Origin: PALSA-270 sp963770245
Lineage (GTDB): Bacteria > Acidobacteriota > Terriglobia > Terriglobales > Acidobacteriaceae
Direction of reading: 5' to 3'
NCBI GenBank assembly: GCA_963770245.1
Contig: CAVYOX010000010.1
Location: forward strand, 124,001-188,000
Length of the DNA: 64,000 bases
A program made the position numbers and the translations under genes. A model generated the notes under the pieces. The model searched no databases. It was given only the letters and a program-made list of their open reading frames with translations, and was not told the origin of the DNA. This document shows positions 18,221 through 26,009 of this stretch, piece by piece. Within the stretch, counting starts at the first letter, position 1, and each line of letters begins with the position of its first letter.

Positions 18221-18589
18221 TTATCTGGGGGCTTCCTCCAGCATGCCCTTTTCCAGTTTCTCCTGGCACTCGATGCAATGCCGCGTCCAGGGCACGGCTT
18301 CGAGGCGCTTGCCGTTAATCTCCTTACCGCAGGAGATGCACTCGCCAAAGGTCCCTTCCCGTAGCCGGTGCAGCGCGCCATCCACCATCTGCAGCAGCTG
18401 ACGGTCGTTGTTACTCTGGTGAAAAAGGAATTCCTTGGTGTAAGAGCTGGCGGCGCGATCCGCAATATCCTGGGCCGAATCCTCGTCGACCGTGCGGCCA
18501 TCCTGCTCGGTGCGCGAGACCATGCGGCGCAATTCCTGCTGCCGAGTCTCGAGCCTCTTTTTGAAGTAGTCCTGCTTCTTCTTATCCAT
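18221..18589 (-). CDS. DksA/TraR-family C4 zinc-finger transcription factor
   Basis: A 122-residue protein with an N-terminal coiled coil (about 1-75) and a C-terminal four-cysteine zinc finger (Cys84, Cys87, Cys105, Cys108). The coiled-coil tip holds DIADRA (Asp41, Asp44, Ala46), matching the DxxDxA motif of DksA that enters the RNA polymerase secondary channel, so real DksA-like activity (with or without ppGpp) is plausible. Length is shorter than E. coli DksA (151). A minus-strand promoter lies 70 bases upstream. It is divergent from the EF-G gene, a context consistent with control of translation genes. Confidence 0.9.
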   Translation of the reverse strand: MDKKKQDYFKKRLETRQQELRRMVSRTEQDGRTVDEDSAQDIADRAASSYTKEFLFHQSNNDRQLLQMVDGALHRLREGTFGECISCGKEINGKRLEAVPWTRHCIECQEKLEKGMLEEAPR

Positions 18590-18656
18590 GGGAAAACAAT
18601 TACCTAACCCTAAGGCTTCTTCTCGGTACCTGTTCGCTTGCCTTGGCCAGACGAAA

Positions 18657-18686
18657 ATAATATCCGCTCAAATTGAGATGCGTCAA
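18657..18686 (-). promoter_or_regulatory. sigma-70-type promoter, DksA-like gene
   Basis: On the minus strand TTGACG (18686-18681) and TATTAT (18662-18657) are separated by 18 bases, about 70 bases upstream of the DksA-like start. The rest of the 497-base gap 18590-19086 holds the EF-G promoter and leader; I see no gene in it. Confidence 0.55.
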
Positions 18687-18908
18687 CTGGCCGAGCCGTT
18701 GGGTAGTGTCCTAAGTCACTTCTTATTTTATTCCTCTCCGAGAGTTCCCGGGCGCACCTCGGCGTTTTCGGCCAGGCCGGTCTTTGCCGCAGCCGGAGCA
18801 TTCCACCAAGCCAGAAATCATCGGGTCCCCCAGAGCGAAGCCGCAGGGGAGGCGAGCGGCTGCCCGGCTCGAGGGATCCGGCTCAGCGGCTCAAACCCGC
18901 TATGTCGG

Positions 18909-18938
18909 TTGAGCCACCAATTTCCGCTGTGATAGCAT
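18909..18938 (+). promoter_or_regulatory. sigma-70-type promoter, EF-G gene
   Basis: TTGAGC (18909-18914) and TAGCAT (18933-18938) are separated by 18 bases. This would give a leader of about 140 bases before GTG 19087. I see no riboswitch-like structure in that leader. The same TAGCAT hexamer is used in the hsp20 promoter. Confidence 0.45.
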
Positions 18939-19086
18939 CCTTGGCTTTGGCGGGCTGCCCAACTCCGGCCTATCTCATGTCCTCCAACATTTCATGGCCT
19001 GCCGGAGTTTCGAGCTCTCCCGGTCGGGCCCTCGAGTCCCCATCGAAGCCAGTTCCCGCAGGTATAGGTACTGAAGGAGCGAACCC

Positions 19087-21192
19087 GTGAAAATTTACCA
19101 AGGCGCGAATATCCGGAATGTCGCGGTGGTTGGGCACGGACATGCCGGGAAGACCTCGCTGGTCTCGGCGATGCTCTACACCGCCGGCGCCACCCAGCGG
19201 TTCGGCCGGGTGGACGATGGCACCACCACCACCGACTATGACGATGAGGAAGTCGCGCGCAAGATGTCGCTCGCCGGCAGCCTGGCTTACGTGGAATGGG
19301 GCGAAACCAAGATCAATATCGTCGATACACCCGGGTTCAACATGTTTGTCCACGAGGCCAAACTGGCGCTTCCCGCGGTAGAGGCGGCGATTGTCGTGGT
19401 GGACGGGGTGGCCGGTGTAGAAGTCGTCACCGAGCGAGTGTGGGGCTATTGCGAGGAATACAAGACGCCGCGGCTGATTGTGGCCAGCCGGATGGACCGG
19501 GAGCGCGCCGACGCCGAGCGCGTGCTGGAGTCGCTGACCAAGGCCTTCGGGCGCACCGTGATTCCTCTGGAATTGCCGATCGGGAGGGAGAAGAACTTGC
19601 GCGGCGTGGTGGACTTGGTCCGCATGAAGGCCTACACCTATGACCTTGGCGGGAACGGCAAAGGGAACGAAGGCGAAATTCCCGCTGACTTACAGGCCGC
19701 GGCCCGGGAGGCGCACGAAGCGCTTGTCGAGATGATCGCCGAGGGCAACGATGCCCTGATGGAGGAGTTCTTCGAGAAGGGAACGATTCCGGAAGAAGAC
19801 CTGATTCCGGCATTGCACGTGGCCATCCGCGAGGACCGGATTTTCCCAGTCATCTTTGGCTCGGGTCTCGGAAACATCGGCGCCGACCGGGTGATGGATT
19901 TCATTGTCGACTACACGCCCGCGCCCACCGAGCGGGAAACGGTGCAGGGAGAAGGAGCCGCGGGCAACGGCGAACCGCCCAAACGGGGCGTAGCCGACTC
20001 CGAACCGCTGTCCCTCTATGTCTTCAAAACGGTTTCCGATCCCTTCGCCGGGCGGATTTCTTATTTCAAGGTTTTCTCCGGCGTGCTAAAGAACGACGCC
20101 ACGGTACAGAACTTTACTCGCAACACGCAGGAGAAGCTGGCCCACATCTCGATCATGCAGGGCAAGATGGCGGTGCCGGTGACGGAGTTGCACGCCGGGG
20201 ATATCGGCGCAGTCCCCAAGTTGCGAGACACCCTGACCGGCGACACGCTGGGCGACAAGGCACGATCCATTCAGTATCCCAAAGTCACCCTCCCCGAGCC
20301 GGCGATCACCTTTGCCATCGAGCCCAAGAGCCGCGCCGATGAAGACAAGCTGGGCCCCGGCATTCACAAGCTGATGGAGGAAGACGCCATGCTGCGCTTC
20401 TTCCGCGATCCCCAGACCCAGGAGTTTCTGATTGCGGGCACGGGGCAACAGCATATTGAAGTCGTAGTCTCCAAGATGAAGAAGCGTCACCACACGGAAG
20501 TGAATCTGAAAGCGCCCAAGGTTCCCTATCGCGAGACCATTCGCGGAAAAGCCGATGTACAAGGCCGCCACAAGAAGCAGACCGGCGGACACGGCCAGTA
20601 CGGAGACTGCAAAATCAAGATGGAGCCGCTCGTGCGAGGCGCCGGCTTTGAATTCGTGAATGACATCTTCGGCGGTGCCATCCCGAAGAACTACATTGCC
20701 CCGGTTGAAAAGGGGATCAAAGACGCCGCCGCGCGCGGTTACCTTGCCGGATTCCCCGTGGTGGATTTCAGGGTCGTGCTCTACGACGGTTCCTATCACG
20801 ACGTGGACTCGAATGACATGTCGTTCCAGATGGCGGGGCGGATCGCCTTCAAGAAGGCGATGGAAGTGGCGAAGCCCACGCTGCTCGAGCCCGTCATGGC
20901 GGCCGAGATCACCGTGCCCGACGAGTTCGCCGGCTCAATCATGGGCGATCTGAACAGCCGACGCGGCCGCATTCAGGGCATGGACAACAAGGGCGGCAAT
21001 ACAGTCGTCAAGGCCGAGGTGCCGATGTCGGAAATGCTGACCTATGGGGCTGATTTGACCTCCATGACCCAGGGTCGCGGAAGCTTCAACATGGAAATGC
21101 ATCACTACGATGTTGTGCCGGCGCAGCTGCAGGAGAAAATCATCGAGAAGGCGCGCGCCGCGCGGGGTGAGGTGAAGGAGGAAGAGGAGTAA
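19087..21192 (+). CDS. elongation factor G paralogue (EF-G2 type)
   Basis: A 701-residue translational GTPase with all EF-G domains. G1 is GHGHAGKT (16-23), not the AHIDAGKT of canonical EF-G; the switch region has DDGTTTTDY, as in EF-G2 paralogues; G3 is DTPG (80-83). G4 reads SRMD (134-137) in place of NKxD, which is unusual. Domain IV has QTGGHGQYGDCKI and the C-terminus is acidic (KEEEE). The first EF-G copy is presumably elsewhere with rpsL/rpsG/tuf; the paralogue may act in translocation, recycling or a regulatory role. GTG 19087 has AAGGAG seven bases upstream. It stands alone as a transcription unit after a long leader. Confidence 0.9.
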   Translation: MKIYQGANIRNVAVVGHGHAGKTSLVSAMLYTAGATQRFGRVDDGTTTTDYDDEEVARKMSLAGSLAYVEWGETKINIVDTPGFNMFVHEAKLALPAVEAAIVVVDGVAGVEVVTERVWGYCEEYKTPRLIVASRMDRERADAERVLESLTKAFGRTVIPLELPIGREKNLRGVVDLVRMKAYTYDLGGNGKGNEGEIPADLQAAAREAHEALVEMIAEGNDALMEEFFEKGTIPEEDLIPALHVAIREDRIFPVIFGSGLGNIGADRVMDFIVDYTPAPTERETVQGEGAAGNGEPPKRGVADSEPLSLYVFKTVSDPFAGRISYFKVFSGVLKNDATVQNFTRNTQEKLAHISIMQGKMAVPVTELHAGDIGAVPKLRDTLTGDTLGDKARSIQYPKVTLPEPAITFAIEPKSRADEDKLGPGIHKLMEEDAMLRFFRDPQTQEFLIAGTGQQHIEVVVSKMKKRHHTEVNLKAPKVPYRETIRGKADVQGRHKKQTGGHGQYGDCKIKMEPLVRGAGFEFVNDIFGGAIPKNYIAPVEKGIKDAAARGYLAGFPVVDFRVVLYDGSYHDVDSNDMSFQMAGRIAFKKAMEVAKPTLLEPVMAAEITVPDEFAGSIMGDLNSRRGRIQGMDNKGGNTVVKAEVPMSEMLTYGADLTSMTQGRGSFNMEMHHYDVVPAQLQEKIIEKARAARGEVKEEEE

Positions 21193-21283
21193 ACTTTTCT
21201 GCCCGATCCCCGGTACGCCGCCAGCGGCGCTGCGGTTGCGGCCAGGCGGATCCAAACAAGGCAATGGGCGCGGATTTCCACAG

Positions 21284-21315
21284 TTGACATTGGAGAACGA
21301 CGGGAGCTAAATAAT
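21284..21315 (+). promoter_or_regulatory. promoter, first HU gene
   Basis: A perfect TTGACA (21284-21289) is followed by an AT-rich CTAAATAAT (21307-21315) at about -10 distance. The leader to ATG 21391 would be about 70 bases. The -35 is strong; the exact -10 register is uncertain. Confidence 0.5.
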
Positions 21316-21390
21316 TCCAACGGGTTTCCCCATCAGCAAATGCATTGTGGCGCACGCGCTGAGGACAAACGAAACCTGCCAGGAGATGAG

Positions 21391-21672
21391 ATGAATAAAG
21401 CCGATCTTATTAATCGGATCGCAGCCGGCAGCCGGATCAGCAAGTCGCAAGCGGCGTCTGCCATCGACACAGCAGTGGATAGCATTACAGGGGCTCTCAA
21501 AAAGGGAGACCGGGTGGCGCTTATTGGTTTCGGCACTTTCTCCGTATCACAGAGAAAGGCTCGCAACGGGCGCAATCCGCAAACAGGCGCGACCATCAAG
21601 ATCGCCGCCCGCAGAGTGGCAAAGTTCTCCGCCGGGGCTGAACTGAAGAAAGCGGTAAATCGCGGAAAGTAG
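21391..21672 (+). CDS. HU-family nucleoid DNA-binding protein (copy 1)
   Basis: A 93-residue HU/IHF-family protein that bends DNA as a dimer. The family signature is plain: MNKADLINRIA start, GFGTF strand, the DNA-contacting arm RNGRNPQTGATIKI and the C-terminal helix. The conserved Pro at the arm tip is present (NPQTG). ATG 21391 has AGGAG just upstream, so the in-frame extension to 21340 is not used. It is a single-gene unit with its own promoter and a strong intrinsic terminator. A second HU copy is at 46354-46647. Confidence 0.95.
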   Translation: MNKADLINRIAAGSRISKSQAASAIDTAVDSITGALKKGDRVALIGFGTFSVSQRKARNGRNPQTGATIKIAARRVAKFSAGAELKKAVNRGK

Positions 21673-21690
21673 TTGGGGCCAGGTTTTCTG

Positions 21691-21726
21691 AAAACGGCAG
21701 GGGGTCGGCCCTGCCGTTTTGCTTTT
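21691..21726 (+). terminator. intrinsic terminator after HU
   Basis: A perfect 12-base-pair stem (21691-21702 with 21709-21720) and a six-base loop, ending in TTTTGCTTTT, 19 bases after the HU stop codon. Confidence 0.85.
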
Positions 21727-21794
21727 GGGGTGACCTTTCGCTTTTGCCCGACCACGACCGACAAGAACGACTGCCGCCAGAGAGGGTCGGTGGT

Positions 21795-21824
21795 TTGCTG
21801 AATCCCACCCCCATCCAGTAGAAT
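21795..21824 (+). promoter_or_regulatory. promoter, rpmE
   Basis: TTGCTG (21795-21800) and TAGAAT (21819-21824) with an 18-base spacer, 31 bases before the rpmE start codon. It lies downstream of the HU terminator, consistent with an independent unit. Confidence 0.5.
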
Positions 21825-21854
21825 CTAAGACTTTGCAGCAAGATTGGGAGACCC

Positions 21855-22073
21855 ATGAAGGCAGCCATCCATCCCGCTTACAATGAGATCCGCGTGGTGT
21901 GCGCGTGCGGCCACAGCTTTACGACCCGCTCCACTCATCGCGGCGATATCCATGTCGAAATCTGCTCGAGTTGCCATCCCTTCTTTACGGGCAAGCAGAA
22001 GCTGGTCGATACCGCCGGCCGTGTGGAGCGCTTCCGCCGGAAATACGCCAAAGTGGAGCCGGCAAAGAAGTAA
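21855..22073 (+). CDS. rpmE: 50S ribosomal protein L31, zinc-binding type
   Basis: A 72-residue L31 that bridges the ribosomal subunits. The N-terminal MKAAIHPAYN, the CxC at Cys16/Cys18 and CSSC at Cys37/Cys40 identify the C+ (zinc) form rather than the zinc-free YkgM-type paralogue. The PFFTGKQKLVDTAGRVERF segment is diagnostic. GGGAG precedes ATG 21855. It has its own promoter and a terminator 40 bases after the stop. No Zur-box-like palindrome is evident. Confidence 0.96.
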   Translation: MKAAIHPAYNEIRVVCACGHSFTTRSTHRGDIHVEICSSCHPFFTGKQKLVDTAGRVERFRRKYAKVEPAKK

Positions 22074-22111
22074 AGCCAGCCCTGCATTTTCGCGTAAGCC
22101 AGGCAGATTTC

Positions 22112-22140
22112 AGCCCCCGCTCTGGCGGGGGCTTTTGTTT
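22112..22140 (+). terminator. intrinsic terminator after rpmE
   Basis: A nine-base-pair GC-rich stem (22112-22120 with 22125-22133), a four-base loop and a following TTTTGTTTG tract. Confidence 0.85.
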
Positions 22141-22293
22141 GCTCTTCCTCAGGCACGACGACTGCTCAGGATCGGACCATCGCGGACGCACCGCTCCGCT
22201 GCCCGGAGAATCCCCGCCCGGACCAGCTGCGCCACTCACTCAGTCGGCGGCGCTCGCCTCGGGCATCGAGGATGCAGTTCTTGGGCGTATCAT

Positions 22294-22317
22294 CGATGTC
22301 ATCAGCGATGTCATCAG
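22294..22317 (+). repeat. tandem 12-base direct repeat
   Basis: Two adjacent perfect copies of a 12-base unit, CGATGTCATCAG, in the 309-base gap between rpmE and dus. The remainder of that gap holds the rpmE terminator and the dus -10 box; no gene is seen. It may be a simple slippage duplication or a binding site. Confidence 0.6.
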
Positions 22318-22370
22318 ACTTGAAACCGGCGACGATCGCGCGCTGGGCAGCCGGCTCAGGGTAGGCACAT

Positions 22371-22376
22371 TAGAAT
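22371..22376 (+). promoter_or_regulatory. -10 box, dihydrouridine synthase gene
   Basis: TAGAAT ends six bases before ATG 22383. Without a ribosome-binding site this suggests a leaderless transcript. No good -35 is seen. Confidence 0.4.
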
Positions 22377-22382
22377 AATCTC

Positions 22383-23624
22383 ATGCGCAAGTATTGGGAC
22401 GCTCCGGCGGATGCGGGCAAGGGTTCCTCAGACTCTGGCTCCGGGCAGATCCGCACGCGACCGGGGACCCAGCCGGTCCCGGCGCTGGTCTCAGTGGGCG
22501 GAGTCCGGATCGCTCCCGCCACCGTGCTTGCTCCCATGGCGGGGGTGACGGACACCGTTTTCCGGCGCTTCATCCGTAACCTCGGCGGATGCGGGCTGAT
22601 CATGACCGAGTTTACTTCGGCCGACGGCGTACTCCGGGGCAAGGACAAGAAGGCCAAGCGCTACCTGCATTTTTACGAAGACGAGCATCCCATCTCCGCC
22701 CAGCTGTTTGGCAGTGATCCGCAAGTGATGGGCGAGGCCGCCCGCTTGGTCGAGGACCTAGGCTTCGACTTGATTGATCTGAACCTCGGCTGCCCGGCGA
22801 AAAAAGTGGTCAAGTGCAATGGCGGTTCCGGTTTGTTGCGCGACTTGCCGTCGATTGCAAAGATTTTCGAGGCGGTACGCGCCGCCGTGAAGATTCCCTT
22901 CACGGTAAAGTTCCGCGCGGGCTGGAACGATGAAGAAATCGTCTGCGTCGAGCTGGCCAAGATGGCGGAGAACTGTGGCCTTTGCGCGGTGGCTTTGCAC
23001 GCCCGCACCCGGGAGCAGGGTTACAGCGGCCAGGCGCGCTGGGAGTGGATCGCCGCGGTCAAGGACGCGGTGAAGATTCCGGTGATTGGAAACGGGGACA
23101 TTCGCACGCCGGAGGATGCCTGCGCCATGGTCAGCCAGACCGGCTGCGACGCGGTGATGATTGGACGGACGGCGCCGGCGAATCCGTGGATCTTCCGGCA
23201 GATCGAACAATACTGTGTAAACCAATACTGTGTAAACCCCGGATTCCTTCCCGCCAGGATCGAGCTCGAATCGGAGGGCTTGGCTCGCGGGGCGGAAGCC
23301 TCCGAGTTGGTCGGGGAACCAAGGGGCGCGACGGAAGAGGCGCCGTTCCGCCTGCATGCGGGCAAATCCTACGACCAACCCACCGAACTCGACCGCTACC
23401 AGATGATCCGCACCTACTTCCGGATGCTCATCGAAGAAGAACTTCCGGACGCAGTCGGCAAGATGAAGCAGTTCGCATCGTGGTTCACGCATGGAGTGCC
23501 GGGCGGGGCGGCCCTGCGCAAAGCCATCTATGAGTCGAAGAGCGCGGCCGAGATTCTGGGCCGAGTAGAAGAATTTTTCGAAACGCGCGTTCGGGCACCG
23601 TCGGCGCACGCCCTTTCCGTCTGA
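22383..23624 (+). CDS. tRNA-dihydrouridine synthase (DusB-like)
   Basis: A 413-residue FMN enzyme that reduces uridines in the tRNA D-loop using NADPH. The barrel shows LAPMAGVTD, MTEFTSADG, the active-site NLGCPAKKV (Cys137), GNGDI and MIGR; the helical C-terminal part follows. It is longer than usual Dus proteins (320-350) for two reasons: a 35-residue low-complexity N-terminus, supported by a -10 box placed directly before ATG 22383, and an insertion of about 50 residues after PWIFRQIEQ that contains a 15-base tandem duplication (YCVNQYCVN). The insertion lies between barrel and helical domain, where it might be tolerated. It appears to be a single-gene unit. Confidence 0.92.
   Translation: MRKYWDAPADAGKGSSDSGSGQIRTRPGTQPVPALVSVGGVRIAPATVLAPMAGVTDTVFRRFIRNLGGCGLIMTEFTSADGVLRGKDKKAKRYLHFYEDEHPISAQLFGSDPQVMGEAARLVEDLGFDLIDLNLGCPAKKVVKCNGGSGLLRDLPSIAKIFEAVRAAVKIPFTVKFRAGWNDEEIVCVELAKMAENCGLCAVALHARTREQGYSGQARWEWIAAVKDAVKIPVIGNGDIRTPEDACAMVSQTGCDAVMIGRTAPANPWIFRQIEQYCVNQYCVNPGFLPARIELESEGLARGAEASELVGEPRGATEEAPFRLHAGKSYDQPTELDRYQMIRTYFRMLIEEELPDAVGKMKQFASWFTHGVPGGAALRKAIYESKSAAEILGRVEEFFETRVRAPSAHALSV
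23208..23237 (+). repeat. in-frame 15-base tandem duplication inside dus
   Basis: Two perfect adjacent copies of CAATACTGTGTAAAC (23208-23222 and 23223-23237). The duplication keeps the reading frame and adds five residues to an insertion specific to this Dus protein. Confidence 0.85.
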
Positions 23625-23737
23625 GGAGAATCAGCCTTCTCGGCGGCTCTGGCCCATCTTCCAGGCGTCTCTATCCACCCGGGGCGGAATGCGGAACCTC
23701 CTCGAACGAATCGTACCGGGCTGCGCAGGGCAGCGGT

Positions 23738-24571
23738 CTAGACCGTCCTGGCCACCAACCTCCCGTTCCCGTCCCGCTCGACATAGGCCCAGGGAAGGTT
23801 CGGATCGTGAGTAAATACGGTCAGCCATTCCTCTGGAATCGCCTGCGCGTAATACCTTTTGCGGCTCTCAATGGTCTCCAGAGGATATAAGTCAAATGCC
23901 ATCACCCAGTTCAGATCGAGGTGCGCGCTGGTAGGAATCAGGTCCGAAATGTAACAAGCCGTCCTCCCCCCGCTGCGGATCACCACCGCCTGCATGTCTT
24001 TTGTGTGTCCGGGGAAAACCGCCAGGGAAATGCCGGGAACGATTTCCTGATCTCCCCGCTCTAGTTTCATCTGCCCACTGGCAATCAGTGGGTCATAGTT
24101 GTCGGGAATGTAGCTGACCCCATCGCGCTGGTTTTCATGGGCATGATTCCACTCCCCTTCCTGGACGTAGTAGGTCGCGTTCGGAAAAGTGGCGGAGGCC
24201 CGGCCCCCCCGGCGCATCGTGTTCCATCCGCAGTGATCGAAGTGCAGGTGGGTGTTGATGACGATGTCGACATCGTCCGGTGACACTCCGGCCGCAGCCA
24301 GATTCTCGATCAGCCGGGCGGGCTGCCCGTAGATCTCGGCCATCTTTTCAGAAAGCTTGTTGCCGATTCCGGTTTCGACCAGAACCGTGCGATCGCCGGT
24401 CTGGACAAGCAGCGAATTCAGGCCGCTCGGCACCCGGTTGTTGTGGTCCGCTTTGACTTTGCGTTCCCATAAGACCTTGGGCACCACCCCGAAGAAAGCT
24501 CCCCCATCGAGGGAATAGATGCCGTCGGAGACGGCCGTAAGCTCGAAGTCCCCCAGGCTCAGACGATGCAT
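23738..24571 (-). CDS. metallo-beta-lactamase-fold hydrolase
   Basis: A 277-residue MBL-superfamily protein. The zinc-binding motif HxHxDH appears as THLHFDHCG, with later ligand His in FPGHTKDM, an Asp in YISDLIP and a C-terminal His in FTHDP. The layout (VPSGLNSLLVQTGDRTVLVETG) resembles lactonase or glyoxalase-II-like members such as AHL lactonases and methyl-parathion-hydrolase relatives, but the substrate cannot be set. It has no signal peptide. ATG 24571 is used; a TTG six codons upstream is an alternative. It is divergent from the zinc-ribbon coiled-coil gene, with only 95 bases between the starts. Confidence 0.85.
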   Translation of the reverse strand: MHRLSLGDFELTAVSDGIYSLDGGAFFGVVPKVLWERKVKADHNNRVPSGLNSLLVQTGDRTVLVETGIGNKLSEKMAEIYGQPARLIENLAAAGVSPDDVDIVINTHLHFDHCGWNTMRRGGRASATFPNATYYVQEGEWNHAHENQRDGVSYIPDNYDPLIASGQMKLERGDQEIVPGISLAVFPGHTKDMQAVVIRSGGRTACYISDLIPTSAHLDLNWVMAFDLYPLETIESRKRYYAQAIPEEWLTVFTHDPNLPWAYVERDGNGRLVARTV

Positions 24572-24666
24572 AATTGTCCCAGAGCGCAAATCTTACGGGT
24601 GCGCCGAGGGCGCCGTCAAAATGCCCGTTCCCGCATGCTAAAATCTTGCCAGCGCCATTCTCAAAG

Positions 24667-25761
24667 ATGCTTCCTGACGTACAGAACCTCAACGAGCTGC
24701 AGCAGGCCGACCGGGAGATCCTCCGCCTCAAAGAAGAGGTTGCCGCCTTGCCCAAGCGCACGGCGGCCATTGAAGAACGGCTGTCCGGGACCAAGGCAGT
24801 CCTCGAGAAAGCGAAAACCGCAGTCAAGGCCGACGAAACCGCCCGCCGCAAGTACGAAATTTCCATCCAGGACCTGCAGCAGAAAATCTCCAAATACCGC
24901 GATCAGTCGCTGGAAGTCAAAACCAACGACCAGTACAAAGCGCTGATGCACGAGATTCACTTCGCCGAGCAGGACATCCGTACCAACGAAGACAAGATCC
25001 TGGAGCTGATGGTCAACGCCGAAGCCCGCGAAAAAGACGTGCGGGCCGCGGAGGCCGAACTGAAAACGGAGATGGTTGAAATCGAACAGGAAAAGGTCAG
25101 CGCCCGCGCCCTCACCGCCGAACACGAAAAGCAACTGGCCGAGTGGAATGCCAAGCGCGACAAAGTCCGCGCCGGGGTCAATGTCGAACTGCTGCGCCAC
25201 TATGACCGGGTCTCAAAGTTTCGCCGGACCGGCCTGGCCGAGGTTCGCGATCACAAATGCATGGGATGCCAGGTTGTGCTGCGCCCGCAGACCTACAACG
25301 AGGTGCGCAGCGGGGCGGTGATCATCTGTGAATCCTGCCAGCGGATTCTGTACTTCGATCCCAAAGCTGAGGTGGTGCTCGAGCGCCCCAGTCTGACCGC
25401 CAAGCGCCGCACCCGTCCTAAGTCGCACGTGGACCGGGCCTGGTTTTATCGCTCCGATTTCGGCGAAACCGGCGAGGTCTTCATCGCCTTTGCCAACGCC
25501 AATGGCAACGCCAGCCGCCGGGTCTACGACGCACACACCGGCCGCAAGATCGGCGAAACGTTGTACGAAGAGGGCGACTTCGTTGCCAATTTTCCCGGCG
25601 ACATTCGCTCCGGCACACAACTCCGAAGCGGCCTCGAAGAGCAGCAACTGGAAGAATGGGCGGCGGAACTCCCCATGGTCATTCTCGATGAACTGCATGG
25701 TGATCTGAAGGCCGCTCTGGCGGAGGCCCCCGAAACCAGCGAACATCCGGCGGCCAGCTGA
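24667..25761 (+). CDS. coiled-coil C4 zinc-ribbon protein (CT398/YbjX-like family)
   Basis: A 364-residue protein. Residues 5-180 form a long antiparallel coiled coil (ELQQADREILRLKEE onward). A four-cysteine zinc ribbon follows (Cys198, Cys201, Cys221, Cys224). This pairing is that of the CT398-type C4 zinc-ribbon family, proposed to act in RNA or secretion-related functions but poorly understood. An additional C-terminal region of about 130 residues (from SHVDRAWFYRSDF) is outside the usual family length of 240 and has no recognised motif. TAAAAT near 24640 could be its -10 box; no strong ribosome-binding site precedes ATG 24667. Confidence 0.75.
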   Translation: MLPDVQNLNELQQADREILRLKEEVAALPKRTAAIEERLSGTKAVLEKAKTAVKADETARRKYEISIQDLQQKISKYRDQSLEVKTNDQYKALMHEIHFAEQDIRTNEDKILELMVNAEAREKDVRAAEAELKTEMVEIEQEKVSARALTAEHEKQLAEWNAKRDKVRAGVNVELLRHYDRVSKFRRTGLAEVRDHKCMGCQVVLRPQTYNEVRSGAVIICESCQRILYFDPKAEVVLERPSLTAKRRTRPKSHVDRAWFYRSDFGETGEVFIAFANANGNASRRVYDAHTGRKIGETLYEEGDFVANFPGDIRSGTQLRSGLEEQQLEEWAAELPMVILDELHGDLKAALAEAPETSEHPAAS

Positions 25762-25997
25762 TTCCGGGCTGGGTTGCCACGAAACGGCGAAACGCCAGCT
25801 TGCGCTGAACGCCGACAACTCTTCTTGATCCGCCCCAAGATCCTGAGAACAGGAAGCTTATCTTCTCCCGCAGCATCCCGGGGTCCGGTGCTGGACCCCC
25901 GAGTCCTGCAATCCCCGAGCCCCGCATCCTGCGATGCGCTTCAGCCGGAAATCGGGGAATGAGGCCGGCGCCTGCCGCGATGAGGATGGACACGGGT

Positions 25998-26003
25998 TAA
26001 TAT
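25998..26003 (+). promoter_or_regulatory. -10 box, RlmI-like gene
   Basis: TAATAT ends six bases before ATG 26010 in an otherwise GC-rich gap; no Shine-Dalgarno is present. This suggests a leaderless transcript. Confidence 0.4.
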
Positions 26004-26009
26004 TTCAGG

